This document shows, one piece after another, positions 23,502 through 33,233 of a DNA stretch of 64,000 nucleotides. Source of the DNA: Balaenoptera acutorostrata (Eukaryota; Chordata; Mammalia; Artiodactyla; Balaenopteridae). The position numbers and the translations under genes were made by a program. The number at the start of each line of letters is the position of its first letter. Position 1 is the first letter of the stretch. The notes beneath the pieces are model-generated. The model saw only the letters and a program-made list of their open reading frames with translations. It did no database searches and was not told where the DNA came from. Where the stretch lies: contig NC_080079.1 in NCBI RefSeq assembly GCF_949987535.1, positions 5,770,001 through 5,834,000 of the forward strand, read 5' to 3'.

Positions 23502-24080
23502 AGTTTCTTTCATCAGCATCTTATAGTTTTCAAAGTACAGGTCTTTTGCCTCCTCAGGTAGGTTCATTCCTAGGTATTTTATTCTTTTTGATGCGATGAT
23601 AAATAGGATTGTTTCCTTAATTTCTCTTTCTGATTGTTCATTGTTAGTTTATAGAAATGCGACAGACTTCTGTGTATTAATTTTGTATCCTGTGACTTTA
23701 TCGAATTCATTGATGAGCTTTAGTAGTTTTCTGGTAGCATCTTTAGGATTTTTTATGTATAGTATCATGTCATCTGTGAACACTGACAGTTTTACTTCTT
23801 CTTTTCCAATTTGGATACCTTTTATTTCTTTTTCTTCTCTGATTGCTGTGTCTAGGACTTCCAATACTATGTTGAATAAAAGTGGCAGGAGTGGGCATCC
23901 TTGTTTGTTCCTGATCTTAGAGGAAATGCTTTCAGTTTTTCACCATTGAGTATGATGTTAGCTGTGGGTTTGTCATATATGGCCTTTATAATGTTGAGGT
24001 ATGTTCCCTCTATGCCCACTTTCTGGAGAGTTTTTATCATAAATGGATGTTGAATTTTATTTAAAAAAAAAAAAAAAAAA
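23502..24080 (-). mobile_element. L1 insertion with body inverted relative to poly(A)
   Basis: 23502-24060 is antisense L1 ORF2 (reverse transcriptase region; it aligns with about 34905-35465 of copy 2 and includes the FADD-like block, here altered to FTDD). An 18-A run follows at 24063-24080, at the plus-strand 3' end. AAAGAAAGTTCTT flanks the unit at 23489-23501 and 24078-24090. The poly(A) polarity is therefore plus while the L1 body is minus. This is the pattern left by twin priming, with almost no sense-oriented L1 kept between the inversion point and the tail. Confidence 0.85.
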
Positions 24081-24090
24081 GAAAGTTCTT

Positions 24091-24510
24091 GCTGTGGTCT
24101 GAAAGGCCCTGGGGGCCCTGGCCCCTGAGCTCCACCACCTCCCCCTCCCTCTTTCTAATCCACTCCTGCTCTCCTTGAGCCTCCTGCTATGGGATCCTTG
24201 TATTAATATTGTACGAGCTGGTCCTCCTGTTTGAGCTGTGCCACTCATTCCCTTCTCCCTAAGTGACCTTGACTCATCCTACAGATCCTCACCCGTATGT
24301 CCCAGGGAAGCCATCTCTGATCTCAAGACCAACCCCACCTCAGGTACCTGGAGTCCACCTTCCTCTTCTTTGCTGCCCTTGTCACAGTCACGTGATGTTT
24401 ATTTGTATTTGATGAATATCTGTCCCCTCATCCAGACCGTAAGCTGCACAAGAGCTTAGATTTTGCTTGCCAGCCCCCGTGCCAAGCCCAGGTGCTCCGT
24501 AAACACCTGT
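24091..24510 (+). mobile_element. L2-like relic, right part
   Basis: Continues the relic left of 23488: 'ggtctgaaaggccctggggg', 'ccactcattcccttctccct', 'cagggaagccatctctgatc', 'ccgtaagctgcacaagagct'. This is L2 order: '...ggccctccatgatctgg...gaggccttccctgac...tgtaagctcc'. Confidence 0.5.
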
Positions 24511-24779
24511 TTGGGGGATGAGCTGGCTGGTTGCAGGAAGGAGAGCCTGGAGAGCTGTGAGGACAGGGAATCAGACACATCACCATGGCTGACATCGAAA
24601 GGACTCTGGGGTGCCATGCTGAGACATTATGTCTAGTCCCCTTCCTGCTTTCTCTTCTTCCACGCTCTGAATTGATCCCACCCTCTCTCCCGACCCCCAT
24701 CTTTTCAACCTCCTTCCTCTGACGTCATCACCCTCTCTTCTCCCAGCGTTGCCTGGCCCCAGAGCCGTGAACCCCAGCC
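24511..24779. other. Unique DNA
   Basis: No gene or repeat recognised. Confidence 0.35.
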
Positions 24780-25400
24780 TGTGCAGAGGCTTGTATTGGG
24801 CTCAGACATTGTTATTGGTGCGACTTCAGGCTGCTTTAAATTAGAAAGGTTTATTGGTTTCTGCTTCCTTATTAATTGTTAGTTGTATATCAGGAGCCCC
24901 CCAAGAGAAAAATAACACTTACAAATAATTGTCGGAAGTCACACACTCCTTCCGAGGGTTGTATATTATTGGGGAAAGGCTGCAAATAGAAGGCACTTTC
25001 CCAAAATCTTGTGGGCCCCGCTGTGCGGAATGCTGCTTGTTTTGGTGAAATATTGTTAATAAGGCGTGGAGAGAATAGACTTGGTTAAAAGCTAAAGTGG
25101 TTTTTTTTTGGGGGGGTAGCTTTTGCAATTGAAAGCGACACATGGAATTAAATGTATTTTTGAAGCTTATTGTGTTTTTAATATCACGATCATGTTAGTG
25201 TCGAGCTTTTCAGCACAAAAGGAATTTTTATCTGGCAGCTGTAATGTGATGGAGGCAGAGGGCCCGAGGATCTGATGAAAGCATCTTCCCAACAAAGCAG
25301 AACTGTCTACCCTCATCACTTATTTTATGTCTTGGTAAAAATACCAGTGCTGGCCATAAGCTCATTCTTGTAAAGCATTGACCTGTGAGCAGATGACCTA
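24780..25400. other. Possible conserved non-coding element
   Basis: A repeat-free AT-rich block with many homeodomain and SOX-like core words (attaattg, attgtt, taataag, ttaatatc) and 'ggaatttttatctggcagctgtaatgtgatgg'. No long frame and no splice structure. The look is that of a developmental enhancer, but this is an impression from composition. Only cross-species alignment could show it. Confidence 0.25.
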
Positions 25401-26904
25401 AACTGCTTCCTTCTCTCTCTCTCTCTGGGTGGGGTCGCTGGCTGACAGCTTGCCCTTAGCTCAGGTGGTGAAATGCAGTAGGCAGGGAGGACCTGCCTGG
25501 CTGAGAGAGCTTGTCATGAGCGGGCATCATCTCCAGGAAAGGAAAATTAGGGTCGACACCCCTTTCCAGCTTCAGAGGGAAGGCAGACTCTCATCTCCTG
25601 GTGCAAACCATATTCCTGGGTTTGAGCTGGAGGCAGGTGAGATCTGCTCCTCGTTCGAAGGTGCCATTGTTCTTTGAAGGGCCTTGGCTTCATGTCACGA
25701 GCCTGCGTTGGCACCTGAGGAGCCCTTCTGTTTATAAAAGTTTCCAGAACATTCTCCCCTTAGGCTGGTATTTGACAACGCTGCCGTCTGACCTCTGTGC
25801 CGAGGGCAGAGCTCCTGAATCTTATTTGAAGAGCTTCAGCTGTGAAGTTTCTGTTTTTCACAAACTACCTTGACCACAGGGGGCTGAGTTTCCTTCAAGT
25901 GGTGTATGTGATTTTTTTTAAATGGAACTCTTTCTGAAAATGGAATCTTATGGGAAGCCAGTTTGTCAAACAGAAACACAGGAGCTCTGGCTGAAAGCGG
26001 GCAGTGCGCACACATGCCCAGGTGGGCCCTCTCCCCTGAGATGTTTTAGAAGTCTGCTGGTGTGTGGGAGCATGATTCGAAAGCGATCGTCAGCAGGGCT
26101 GGGAGGAGAGCACAGACCATTTCTATAGAAATTGATTGTTTTCTCTTTGAATGTTGAGACATCACACAGTTAACCTGCAGCCCTGTGGAATGAGCAGGTT
26201 ATCACTGTGGGCAGTCCGTTTTAACCTAGAGACGTCCCCTGCTTTCCTCATTGATCTGCACTTGAGTTCTTAAATCCCTCTTTACTTTATGGCTCTCATG
26301 ACTGTGATTATCTTAGTGCCTTAGGGCTGGACCTGATGCTGTAGGTTCTTCCAGGTGGAGGGCTGGTGCTTGTGGCATCCCATGAAGGGAGAAGAGGTGG
26401 AAATGTGCTCTGGGTTTTAACTGGAAGATGGGATGCAGCAAGAGCCTATAATAGGACGGTGCTTTTAAAATTCCCTTCCTTTTCCGGTATTAAATAGCTT
26501 CCCTTTAATGACCCTCAGCTCAGAGTTTCTTTTAGATCCTTCATACCCGCCCTGGCAGGCCTCCAGCTACTTACTCAACTCCAAATGGGGCTTTCTCTAA
26601 GGCCTGGCGTGTGCTTAAGTTTGATTTGTCCTTTTTACGGGACTGAGGAACCCCCTATGAGGGCGATGAAACATCGAGACAGGCAGCCTGGGGAAGATGG
26701 CCAAGCCTGGTTCCTGGGAGGCTTTGAGAGCCAGCCATGCGGGGGGTCGGGACTCCCTTCCAGAAAGCTGTGCACGTGAGCGGGTGGGGGAACGTGGATT
26801 CTGAGCTGGGGATGGCCTGAGCATGAATTAAAATTGGGGTCAAAAGATAATGTTTCTGCCTTCAGAGACAAGTTTGGAATCCAAGTTCTGGGGTGAAACT
26901 AAGA
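25401..26904. other. Unique DNA
   Basis: No gene recognised. Frames of 60-90 codons at 25429-25677, 25601-25873 and 26585-26871 overlap on both strands and have no motif. A short (TC)n lies near 25410. Confidence 0.4.
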
Positions 26905-27062
26905 GGCTTTGGAAAATGCCAGCTCTTCTACTGTTCATTCTTGGACATGGGATGACTGAGTGACCTCAGCTTCACAACTGGTAAAGTGGGAATGATAAGA
27001 CTTCCCTTGCATTGTTGTTCTGAGGAGTAGTTATAATACGTATAAAATACTAATCCTAAAGA
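26905..27062 (+). mobile_element. MIR SINE relic
   Basis: 'gactgagtgacctcagcttcacaactggtaaagtgggaatgataagac' then 'ttgttctgaggagtagttataatacg' follows the MIR 3' half. Confidence 0.55.
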
Positions 27063-27064
27063 TT

Positions 27065-27819
27065 AAAAAAATTTTATTGTGGTAAAAACACTTAACATGA
27101 GATCTACCCTCCTAACAAATGTTTTAAAGTGTGCGGTGCATTGTTGTTGACTGTTGATACAATGTTGTTCAGTAGATCTCTAGGGCATATTCATCCTGCT
27201 TAACTGAAGTTTTATGCTCTTGATTAGAAATTCCCCAGCTCCCCTCCCCCAGCCCATGGCCTTCACCCTTCCAGACTCTGATTCTATGAATTTGACCGTT
27301 TTAGAAACTTCATATAAGTGGACTCATGCAGTATTTGTCTTTCTGTGACTGGTTTATTTCACTTAGCATAATGACCTCAAGATTCTTCCATGTTGTCATA
27401 TATTGCAGGATTTTTTTCTTTTTTAGGGCTGAATAATATTCCATTGTATGTACAGACCACCTTTTTCTTTATCCATTCATCTGTTGATGGACATTTAGAT
27501 AGTTTCCACATATTGGCTCTCATGAATAATGCTGAAATGAACATAGGAGCGCTGATATCTCTTCAGGATCCTGATTTCAGTTCTTTGGATCACACCCAGA
27601 AGTGTGATTTCTGGATCATAGGGTAGTTTTAGTTTTAATTTTTTGAGGAATGTCCATATTGTTTCCCATAGTGGCTACACCATTTTGCATTCTCAGTAAC
27701 AGTTCAGAAGTTTCAATTTCTCTACATCCTTGCCAATACTTGTTGTCTTTTCCTTTTTTTTTTTTTTTTTCAATAAGAGCCATCCTAACAGATGTGAGGC
27801 GATATCCCGTTGTGGTTTT
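27065..27819 (-). mobile_element. Old L1 3' end, left part
   Basis: Minus-strand L1 relic: 3' UTR ('tattgtggtaaaaacactta', 'gattctatgaatttgaccgt'), then antisense ORF2 C-terminus ('ttccattgtatgtacagacc', 'catctgttgatggacattta'). Interrupted at 27820 by a SINE and resumed at 28158. Confidence 0.85.
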
Positions 27820-28157
27820 TTTTTTTTTTTTTTAAAGGATTTTCTTATTTATTTATTTATTTATTTATTTTTGGCTGTGTTGGGTCTTCGGTTCGTGCGA
27901 GGGCCTTCTCCAGTTGCGGCAAGTGGGGGCCACTCCTCATCGCGGTGCGGGGACCGCTCTTCATCGCGGTGCGCGGGCCTTTCTCTATCACGGCCCCTCC
28001 CGTCGCGGGGCACAGGCTCCAGACGCGCAGGCTCAGCAATTGTGGCTCACGGGCCCAGCCGCTCCGCGGCATGTGGGATCCTCCCAGACCAGGGCTCGAA
28101 CCCGTGTCCCCTGCATTAGCAGGCAGACTCCCAACCACTGCGCCACCAGGGAAGCCC
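27820..28157 (-). mobile_element. tRNA-derived SINE, CHR-2 type, nested in L1
   Basis: Minus-strand SINE with a T-run (its poly(A)) at 27816-27834, a (TTTA)n tail at 27843-27873 and an intact B box (GGTTCGAGCCC in its sense) near 28095. Exact 14-bp target duplication CCCGTTGTGGTTTT at 27806-27819 and 28158-28171. It is unusually CpG-rich (many cg in 27890-28075), which suggests a young copy. Confidence 0.95.
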
Positions 28158-28215
28158 CCCGTTGTGGTTTTGATTTGCATTTCTCTGATGACTAGTGACT
28201 GATCCTAATCATTGA
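28158..28215 (-). mobile_element. Old L1 3' end, right part
   Basis: Resumes the L1 cut at 27819 ('ttgatttgcatttctctgatgactagtga'). Ends near 28215. Confidence 0.75.
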
Positions 28216-29299
28216 TTTAAAAATTAGCATTCAGGATATCAACCTTCTGTATAGATGCCCACAGGCTATATTTCTTTTTATGAAACATCCTGTTTGAGCT
28301 GTGTGTTGGGGGAAGGAGAGAGATGGTGAGTTGACGTGGGGCACGTGGACAGAAGGACCACCTGTGGTCTGTGATCTGTGGATTCCACGTCAGCCACACC
28401 AGGAAACCATGGGCACATCCAGTGGGTCACCAAGCTCAGCCCATCCCCACGCCTGCCTTCCTCTTTATCCCTGCAGCTTTGTCCCATCCTGTCCCAGGAT
28501 GGATCAGACCTGTGCCCCTGGCCTGGGCTTCCTAAGCACTTCAGTGGGTGTCTGGTGACCTCCTTGCCCTGTGTGCTGCCCCATCTCAGGCAGACACTGC
28601 CGTGCCCTCTCCTGGCCCTGGAACATCCTACATCTCTCTTCACACCATTTCTTGTCTATCAGCAAAATTTCTGCCTTGTGGGTCTCTGGGAAATCAACAG
28701 AGAGATGATGAAAAATGCCCTTGGAGCCTGGACGCTGCAACCTCGCAGGCAGGGTGGTAGCAAGTTGGTGGCGGCAGTCAGGGGCAACGTTTGAATGGTG
28801 GCAGCAGACCCCAGAGTCAGATGGGGCTCCGCGTAGATCCAGAAGTGCCGTTTTGTCAGAGGACTCAGAGGGGGATAAGGGATGAACAACAGTAATGGAA
28901 TTCATGTATCTGTTGCCATGGTAATGCCGAAAAACTCACCATCCCCAAGACTCAGTGGCTCATAGAATGAGAATTTCTTTGGCTCTGGAGCCTCTAGTTG
29001 GTGAATTTGGCTGATGGTTCTGGTCTCTTCTGGGCCTGCTTGTGTGTTTGGGGTTGGCAGGCTGTCAGCTGGGGCGACGGCTCCACTCAAGCAGGTCACC
29101 TGGGGTGAAGGCTGGGGGCAAGAGTAGAAACAGGAAACAGAAGTGCAGAAACACATGTTCAAGCCGAAGTAAGTCAAATGGCAGAACTCAGAATCTAGAC
29201 ATGGAAAAATAAACCCCACTCTTGACAGAAGGAGCTGCAAAGCCCATTGAAAAGGGTGGGGTCTGAGGGGGTGTAGAATTGGGATCCTAATGCTGTCCA
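28216..29299. other. Unique DNA, possible ancient repeat at 28890-29120
   Basis: GC-moderate unique sequence. 28902-29110 ('tatctgttgccatggtaatgcc', 'aagactcagtggctcataga') resembles ancient mammalian repeats starting 'ctgttgctgtgtaacaaacc', but I cannot name it. Frames of up to 138 codons at 28278-28905 overlap on both strands and are not supported as genes. Confidence 0.35.
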
Positions 29300-29425
29300 T
29301 CTACCAGCTCTGTGCCCAGCAGTCTGCTGGACCTGAGCAGGGTTTGTGCTGTTTTTCACAACCACTCCAAGAGGAAGGTACACATATGTCCATTTGATAG
29401 ATAACAATATTGAGCTTCAGAAATG
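29300..29425 (-). mobile_element. Possible MIR relic
   Basis: 'aaccactccaagaggaaggtac' then 'gtccatttgatagataacaatattgagcttcag' is antisense MIR/L2 order ('cattttatagatgaggaaactgaggctcag'). Confidence 0.4.
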
Positions 29426-29426
29426 G

Positions 29427-29572
29427 TCCATAACTTATGGGGTTGCTGAGTTGCTCATCTCTAAGATGAGGGTCATATTTTCTACCCCGAGTTCTGTGAT
29501 GGGGGTGAACGCACTGGGGCCGTATCTTCGGCATCTGTGCCTGGCACACAGTGAATCCTCATAGATGCCAGC
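29427..29572 (+). mobile_element. Possible MIR relic
   Basis: 'gctcatctctaagatgaggg' to 'ctgtgcctggcacacagtgaatcc' follows the MIR 3' half. Confidence 0.4.
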
Positions 29573-29694
29573 TGCCCATGGACCTGAAACCACACACGCC
29601 CAGGGACCACATGTGTCCCCGAGTCAATGCAGCCCCAGTGCCTGGCACAGCGAACAGGACCCGATAAATAGCTGTTCAATGGCTGCATGACAAC

Positions 29695-29800
29695 GCATAG
29701 GGTCTTGGAAAGGCAACACCTCAAGGTCAGGCAGATCTGGGTCTGAGTCTGATTAGTCATTCATTAGCTGTGAGGTCTCTGGTTTTGGAGTCTGGGAGAC
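29695..29800 (+). mobile_element. Possible MIR relic
   Basis: 'aggcagatctgggtctgagtctgattagtcattcattagctgtgaggtctctgg' resembles the MIR 5' half. Confidence 0.4.
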
Positions 29801-29968
29801 ACGGTATCTTTTAAGGTCACTCTTAAAGGTTTCCAATCTCATCTCTTCCATATGAATGTTGCCAGTTGATACGTCTCGGAATTCTGTTCCCTGGGGCCAC
29901 TGTTTTCCAGCTCTCCTGGGGCACCCATGGCTACATAAATGAGGACAGTGTCTGGTCCCCCTTTAACA

Positions 29969-29986
29969 CCTGCCCCATCTATTTTT
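29969..29986. repeat. Target-site duplication of L1 copy 2 (left)
   Basis: CCTGCCCCATCTATTTTT, exactly repeated at 39214-39231. In L1 sense it begins AAAAATAG, the A-rich start favoured by the L1 endonuclease. The pair encloses 9227 bp. Confidence 0.95.
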
Positions 29987-30008
29987 TTTTTTTTTTTTTT
30001 TTTTTTTT
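29987..30008 (-). other. Terminal poly(A) tail of the L1 transduction transcript
   Basis: 22 T on the plus strand (27 including the five shared with the target duplication). It marks the RNA 3' end from which target-primed reverse transcription started. Confidence 0.9.
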
Positions 30009-30870
30009 GATTAAAAAACTTGATTTAATTGATATATATCAAATTCTGTACCAAATAATTACAGAATACACATTTTTTTCAAGCACACATAGGAACACTT
30101 CTAAAAGTAGACAACGTGCTGGTCCATAAAATAAGTCTCAACAAATGTCTAAGGATTGAATTCATACAGAATGTGTTCTTTGATAATGACACAATTCAGA
30201 AGGAAGTCAATAACATAAAGATAACTAAAATATCTCTACTTATTTTGAAATTAAGATCTACATTTCTAAATGACCCATGAGCCAAAGAAGAAAGAGTGAT
30301 GGAAATGTGAATTTGAATGGAGTGATATTGAAATGATATTTTGACCTGAATATTTTGAATTGAATTATACTGAAGACAATATTATCAAATTTGTGGGATG
30401 CAGCTAAAGCTATGCTCCGAGGGAAATTTATAACCTCAAATGCATATCTTAGAAAAGAAGAAAGGCTGAAAAGCAATGAGATAAGCTATGTTATCAAGAA
30501 ATTAGAGAAAAAAAAAAGAACAAATTAATCTGCCCTCCCCCCATTGAAGGAAGGGAAAAATAAAGATGAGAGTAGAAAGTAACAAAATAGAAAATAGACA
30601 CATATTAGTGATGGCCAACGAAGCCAAAGGTGCACCTTGGAAAAGACCAATGATGTTGATGAACCCCTGGTGATACTGAAAAGGGAAAAAGTAGAAAGGG
30701 CACAAATCCCTAATGTCAGGGATGAAAACAGGATCATAGAGGATATTATGAACAAAATGCCAATAAATTAGGAAAAAAATAGAAAAATTCCTAGAAATAT
30801 ACAACTTATCAAAATTGACAGGAGAAGAAATAGAAAACATGAATAATCCTTTAAACAATTTGTAATTAAA
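30009..30870 (+). mobile_element. Old L1 ORF2 relic inside the transduction
   Basis: Plus-strand, diverged L1 ORF2: 'aattacagaatacacattttt', 'gataatgacacaattcagaa', and 'tgggatgcagctaaagctat' (ORF2 WDAAKA motif region). It corresponds to the end of the endonuclease and the following linker. Frames broken. Opposite in orientation to copy 2, which shows it belonged to the source locus. Confidence 0.8.
30024..30029 (-). terminator. Polyadenylation signal ATTAAA (transduction end)
   Basis: ATTAAA on the minus strand (TTTAAT on plus), about 15 nt upstream of the terminal poly(A) at 30008. Both the hexamer (commonest variant of AATAAA) and the spacing are right for a cryptic site used by a read-through transcript. 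Confidence 0.75.
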
Positions 30871-31174
30871 GTCCTCTCGATAAAGAAACTATTATGCCCA
30901 GAGAGCCTTCGTAACCAAAAGAAGAAATAAAGCCGGTATTTCACCAATGTCTTTCTGAGTGCGTCACACCCTGTTTGAACCATTCATTAGTGATTAGAAT
31001 CAAATACATGTTCCTTAGCTTGGTGTACAAAGCTTCCGATTTGACTCCTGTTTACTTCTTATCTCATCCCCATCCCTCCTGTATAAGCCATTTCCCCCCT
31101 TCCCCCAGCCTAGCAAAACAATTTGCACCTCCCTGAACTCACCATGCTGTTTCTTGCCTCTGGGACTTTATAGT

Positions 31175-31510
31175 CACTATTTAACACATTTATGAGACCT
31201 AATCTGTGCTAGGCACTGTGCTAGGCTTTCAGGATCCCAGGAGGCCCTCCTGGAAGAAGCTGTGGCTCTCATTGCCTGGGGCACTTTACCCCCTTCTTTA
31301 CCCAGCTCCTGCCTCCTCTTCCCTCTGCTCAAGTTCCATTGTTGTCCTCAGACTCTGTGTGGTGGCCAAGCGTTGCAGGTCTGCCTCTCCAGCTCTGTGT
31401 TACCCACATGTCAGCAATGTCTGAGTACCTTCAATGCCTGATACACAGTAGGCGTTTACTTGTTGACTGAATGAGAAGGAAGCAAGCATACAGTATTAGT
31501 GCTTGCAGGG
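31175..31510. mobile_element. L2/MIR-like relics
   Basis: 'gagacctaatctgtgctaggcactgtgctagg' and 'gatacacagtaggcgtttacttgttgactgaatga' are the ends typical of L2/MIR elements. The middle is unique and C-rich. Confidence 0.4.
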
Positions 31511-31511
31511 A

Positions 31512-31665
31512 TCCAATGGGTCCTCTAGACCAGCTCTCCTGCTGTCTGGGAAAGGAAACAGTTCCAGAGTTAGGGACTGGTCCAAGGTCACCAGTGAGTT
31601 AGAGGCAAAGGCAGAGGCAGGACAGAACCAGTGCTGCCCTGTCTACACAGCATTGTCTCTAGATC
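31512..31665 (-). mobile_element. MIR SINE relic
   Basis: Antisense MIR: 'gaaaggaaacagttccagagttagggactggtccaaggtcaccagtgagttagaggcaaag'. Confidence 0.55.
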
Positions 31666-31876
31666 TGTTTGTTGGTGTGGTTTTCCTTGCCACGAGCTTG
31701 CTTTTTGCTGACTCAGACTTTGTGCCTGGCCCAGACTCTACCTCTCGGCCTCTACACCCAGTGAACAAGTCCCATCAGAAAGTGTAAAGTGATGTCCTCA
31801 GGAGCAAATCCCCAGAGACACTTCCCTGCCCGAGCTCTGGGAGTCCACCGCCTGCGTGTGAGGGTACTGGTGTGCA

Positions 31877-31882
31877 TGTGTG

Positions 31883-31913
<31 letters not shown>
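31877..31913. repeat. (GT)n microsatellite
   Basis: GT run with a single TTTG interruption. Confidence 0.93.
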
Positions 31914-31964
31914 TCAAGGAAACCAGATCACTCAACAGTCCCGCAAAATCATTGGCAGCAAGTA

Positions 31965-32150
31965 AGATCCAGTTTTAGGACAAATTAAAATGAAATAATC
32001 CATCTGCAATGGCTAGCAGAATCAAGAGGTGTTTTTGTTTGGATTAAGGTGATTTTAATTAGCAGCCATAGATTTCACTGGAACTGGACTTTAGTTTTAT
32101 TGATTAGGACCCAAGTTTTGCAGGGCAGTGCATTTTGATGCAAACTAAAA
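31965..32150. other. Repeat-free AT-rich block with homeodomain-like words
   Basis: Contains 'gaaataatccatctgcaatgg', 'ggattaaggtgattttaattagcagcc' and 'ttttattgattagg', with homeodomain-type cores (TAATCC, TTAATTAG, GATTA). It could be a regulatory element carried by the transduction. This is suggestive only. Confidence 0.25.
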
Positions 32151-32320
32151 AAAAAAAAAAATCGGTGCATAAATATTACTGAAAGTGAATTTCACATATT
32201 TCTTCAATGGAAGGGTGTGTGTGTGTGTGCATATGCTTGACCACTGGAACCAAAGAGGTTACTATATGCATAGAAAGAATCAGTAGGAAAATCACTTACT
32301 TACTTGGGCACTCTTTCCAC

Positions 32321-32333
32321 TTTTTTTTTTTTT
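32321..32333 (-). other. Internal poly(A) of the parental L1
   Basis: T13 on the plus strand. It is preceded in L1 sense by AATAAA and a (TG)n tract, so this is where the parental L1 copy ended. Confidence 0.82.
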
Positions 32334-32351
32334 CACACACACACACTGTAT

Positions 32352-32357
32352 TTTATT
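32352..32357 (-). terminator. L1 polyadenylation signal AATAAA
   Basis: AATAAA on the minus strand, about 19 nt before the internal A13. This is the L1's own signal, apparently bypassed in the transcript that made this insertion. Confidence 0.75.
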
Positions 32358-33000
32358 TTTACAAGAGATAAATAGACTGACACCAAGCATTGTACATGGA
32401 TGACCACAACAAAAGCAACAATGATTGCAATTACCAAACATGAAACACACTCATACTGTGTCATAATATTGACATTCAGTCCAGTAATCCTCCACTGTAA
32501 CAGCTCCTTTACTTTGCAGTGAAAATTGATTTGTATATTCTTTGCCTCTGAGTCCTTGTGGGATTTTTTTTTTTTTAATTCAGACAGAAAGTCACAAAAA
32601 TTATACTCATCCTCATCAGTTCACTCAGTCCCATGTAATTAATTTTTTTTTTTCATCTTGATCTTTTGTTAGCACTTTTATGAGTTCATCAGTTTTTCAT
32701 TAGAGTTCTGAAAATGCTTATTCATTCAGTTCAGCAGTACAGTCAGTTACCAGAAACCTGTACTTGTCAGAGTCTTTTCCATGAATTTCTTGAAGATGAA
32801 ACCCTTTTATAGGAACATACTTGCAAAATCATCAGAGTACACCCAGAACTGTCTGTAAATGACAGAAGACTTAAAAATGACCATGGTTAAAGATTTGATG
32901 AAAGTTCATAATAATGCAGTTGACAAGAAAATTAGTTATTTCTGAGATATACATTTTAAAGTAATAACTAGGATTATTACTTATAACCTTATACCAGAAC

Positions 33001-33233
33001 ATATAAGATTTTTAGAAGTTTCCTGTAATGTCTGAAACATTTATATTAACATATTTCCATACATATTTCCATACAAATACAAATATAAGATTTTTAGAAA
33101 TTTCATGTAATGTCTGAAACATTTATATTAACATATTTCCATACATATTTCCATACAAATACAAATATAAGATTTTTAGAAATTTCATGTAATGTCTGAA
33201 ACATTTATATTAACATATTTCCATACAAATAAC
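33001..33233. repeat. 82-bp tandem repeat in L1 3' UTR (2.8 copies)
   Basis: Units at 33001-33082, 33083-33164 and a partial unit at 33165-33233, each starting ATATAAGATTTTTAGAA. The L1 fragment at 2721-3020 has a single copy, so the array is an expansion in this lineage. Confidence 0.92.

Larger units (their letters stand above)
30009..32320 (-). other. 3'-transduced source-locus DNA (2.3 kb)
   Basis: Non-L1-copy-2 sequence between the internal and terminal poly(A) tracts. On the plus strand it contains an old L1 ORF2 relic (30009-30870), L2 and MIR-like relics (31175-31665), a (GT)n run (31877-31913) and a repeat-free AT-rich block (31965-32150). No exon was recognised. Its native copy should lie next to the parental L1 elsewhere in the genome. 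Confidence 0.85.

Noticed and set aside
28278..28905. Frames of 120-138 codons on both strands
   Set aside because: Mutually overlapping, no family resemblance, and GC-moderate composition makes such frames expected by chance.
29987..32320. Independent older sequence unrelated to the L1 insertion
   Set aside because: The 18-bp target duplication flanks both parts together and the block has its own terminal poly(A) and ATTAAA. Two separate events would not give this.
32334..32940. Processed pseudogene of a host mRNA 3' UTR
   Set aside because: It is continuous with the L1 3' UTR without an intervening poly(A) or target duplication. Kept instead as an open question about 3' UTR origin.
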